From: CAYZQE01 sp964480635 | GTDB lineage: Bacteria; Pseudomonadota; Gammaproteobacteria; GCA-001735895 | Direction: 5' to 3' | DNA: 40,616 nt | NCBI GenBank assembly: GCA_964480635.1 | Contig: CAYZQE010000011.1 | Coordinates: forward strand, 1 to 40,616 | In this document: positions 39,497 to 40,616 of the stretch, in pieces | Layout: every line of letters begins with the position of its first letter | Position numbering within the stretch: position 1 is the first letter of the stretch | Made by a program: the position numbers and the translations under genes | The notes under the pieces: model-generated | Told to the model about the DNA's origin: nothing | Seen by the model: the letters and a program-made list of their open reading frames with translations, nothing else | Database searches by the model: none

Positions 39497-40616
39497 GGTT
39501 TTTAACTTTGGGTTTATTGCTATTAAGCACTCATATTTATTCGGCTGAACTACGTGTCTCATTGAGTGAAAAAACAGTTGAAATGGGCAAGGCTATACAG
39601 GTTGTATTTACCTATGAAGGCATTAAAGAGCCAGAAACAATTGATTTAGAGCTTTGGCAAAATGATTTTCATATCCGACAAAGTGACTCAGATTTATCAC
39701 AACACAAAAATGGCGCTATTATCAGCACCACTAAAGTGCTTTTATACCCCCGTAAAGTGGGCGACTTTACCTTAGATGCCATTGCCCTAGGGGGTAGCTT
39801 TGTTAAATCCCTACACGTTACCGTCACCCCATCTATTCGTAACCAAATTGATGCCACGCCATTAATTCATAAAATAAAAACAAGCTATTGGGCTGATGAA
39901 CCCATTTTTATTACCGTAGACGTCCCTTTACACAACAGCCATAACGAAGTCATCGCCAAAGCATGGGAGCCAAAAGGCATGACTGCCATAGCCTTAAAAA
40001 GCATAAAAACCGCAACTCATGTTCAGTTAAAATGGATGCTCTACACGCCTCATAAGGGCCATTACCGCTTAGACTTACCCGCTATTGTGCAACGAGGTAG
40101 AGGCCGCTTTCGCTTTCACTCACCTTTTATAGAATTCACCGTTAAGCCCTTACCCGCCTACTTGCCTAGCAGCGTGGCTTCTGGGCATATAAAAATATCC
40201 AGCAAAATCATCAACAACGATGGTCTTAAAGTCGCTCAAATTACTTTTCGTAAAGCTGGCTATTTACCCAAAGAAATTGAAGGTTTACAACAATTCATCA
40301 CGGCTTTAAGTGATGATGAATTAGCATTAAACATTCAGACGTTAGAGAACATCAACCAAGGCATTGCAAAGCGTCAGGTAAGCGTCACATTACCAGATTG
40401 GCTGTGGGGGCAAAATTTAACCTTAAAGGTACGCTATTTTAATACCCAAACTGGTCGTTTAGATACCATTAAGCATCAGCTCCCGAAGGTCTACAACATA
40501 CCGAGACAGGCTCAACTTATCGCAATTGGACTGGGAATTATTGTCTTATTATTCACCTTAAAAGCATTAAATAAAACCGCACAAAAATGGCGCTACTATA
40601 AAAAGTTAAAACAACG
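39490..40616 (+). CDS. batD: BatD (oxygen tolerance) protein, cut by the window end
   Basis: The frame from ATG 39490 stays open for 375 codons to the last base. MVRFLTLGLLLLSTHIYSA is a signal peptide; the mature part begins LRVSLSEKTVEMGKAIQVVF, the typical BatD Ig-like start (residues in a strand with a conserved G), followed by several beta-rich repeats (IALGGSFVKSLHVTVTP) and a transmembrane helix near the end (AQLIAIGLGIIVLLFTLKAL). The start overlaps the batB stop by 7 nt. BatD proteins present a large periplasmic region to the complex. The missing C-terminal tail lies outside the window; nothing suggests decay. Confidence 0.88.
   Translation, partial: MVRFLTLGLLLLSTHIYSAELRVSLSEKTVEMGKAIQVVFTYEGIKEPETIDLELWQNDFHIRQSDSDLSQHKNGAIISTTKVLLYPRKVGDFTLDAIALGGSFVKSLHVTVTPSIRNQIDATPLIHKIKTSYWADEPIFITVDVPLHNSHNEVIAKAWEPKGMTAIALKSIKTATHVQLKWMLYTPHKGHYRLDLPAIVQRGRGRFRFHSPFIEFTVKPLPAYLPSSVASGHIKISSKIINNDGLKVAQITFRKAGYLPKEIEGLQQFITALSDDELALNIQTLENINQGIAKRQVSVTLPDWLWGQNLTLKVRYFNTQTGRLDTIKHQLPKVYNIPRQAQLIAIGLGIIVLLFTLKALNKTAQKWRYYKKLKQ

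Noticed and set aside
39490..40616. Truncated batD pseudogene
   Set aside because: The frame is open to the last base and ends only because the window does.
1..40616. CRISPR arrays, prophage or integrative-element genes
   Set aside because: No regularly spaced repeats, integrase, phage structural or conjugation genes are visible; only IS remnants and REP- or MITE-like elements are present.

Overview
The window is a 40.6 kb scaffold piece from an AT-rich gammaproteobacterium. The taxonomic evidence is the Rho, RhlB, TrxA and Cca proteins, the GlcDEF glycolate oxidase, a YqaA protein, and a tRNA-Tyr locus built like E. coli tyrT. Genus cannot be read from the sequence; a marine or aquatic relative is a guess. 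One 100-N run at 34294-34393 is almost certainly an assembly join, because identical 55-bp ends flank it.

Layout. 1-570: tRNA-Tyr (minus) with its promoter, a distal 190-bp repeat unit carrying the last 19 nt of the tRNA, and a terminator. 571-5488: SLT-type lipoprotein, WYL regulator divergent from a cupin protein, then a minus-strand run of pyruvate kinase, flavin reductase and mobA. 5571-9738: a MORN-repeat/C13 caspase-like protease, a DsrE-family periplasmic protein and a membrane-bound PhnD-GAF-LuxR sensor-regulator. 9884-12460: deoxyinosine glycosylase, rho and trxA, with a long inverted repeat after rho.

12.6-21.4 kb is the most interesting part: an accessory block lying between trxA-rho and rhlB, genes that are divergent neighbours in E. 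coli. It encodes a SpeD-like protein lacking its catalytic centre, a membrane-embedded SpeE-like aminopropyltransferase, DUF2170, PspA, DUF2491, a tandem ribbon-helix-helix protein, a K+ channel with a nucleotide-binding domain, a Ser/Arg-rich lipoprotein, a double DUF350 membrane protein and an M50 metalloprotease. Remnants of one insertion-sequence family occur at both edges. A 33-bp nested palindrome overlaps a strong promoter in front of the pspA part. I read the block as a polyamine-linked envelope stress system; that role is inference.

21.4-26.5 kb: rhlB and cca, then a chemoreceptor cotranscribed with a periplasmic protein made of eight copies of a repeat with a mostly 38-residue period. 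26.6-33.8 kb: a REP-like element, a VanZ protein, a serine/alanine-glyoxylate aminotransferase divergent from glcDEF (glycolate to glyoxylate to glycine), a second chemoreceptor without a periplasmic domain, and a cheB remnant. 33.8 kb to the end: yqaA divergent from a MoxR-DUF58-DUF4381-BatA-BatB-BatD operon, with batD cut by the window edge.
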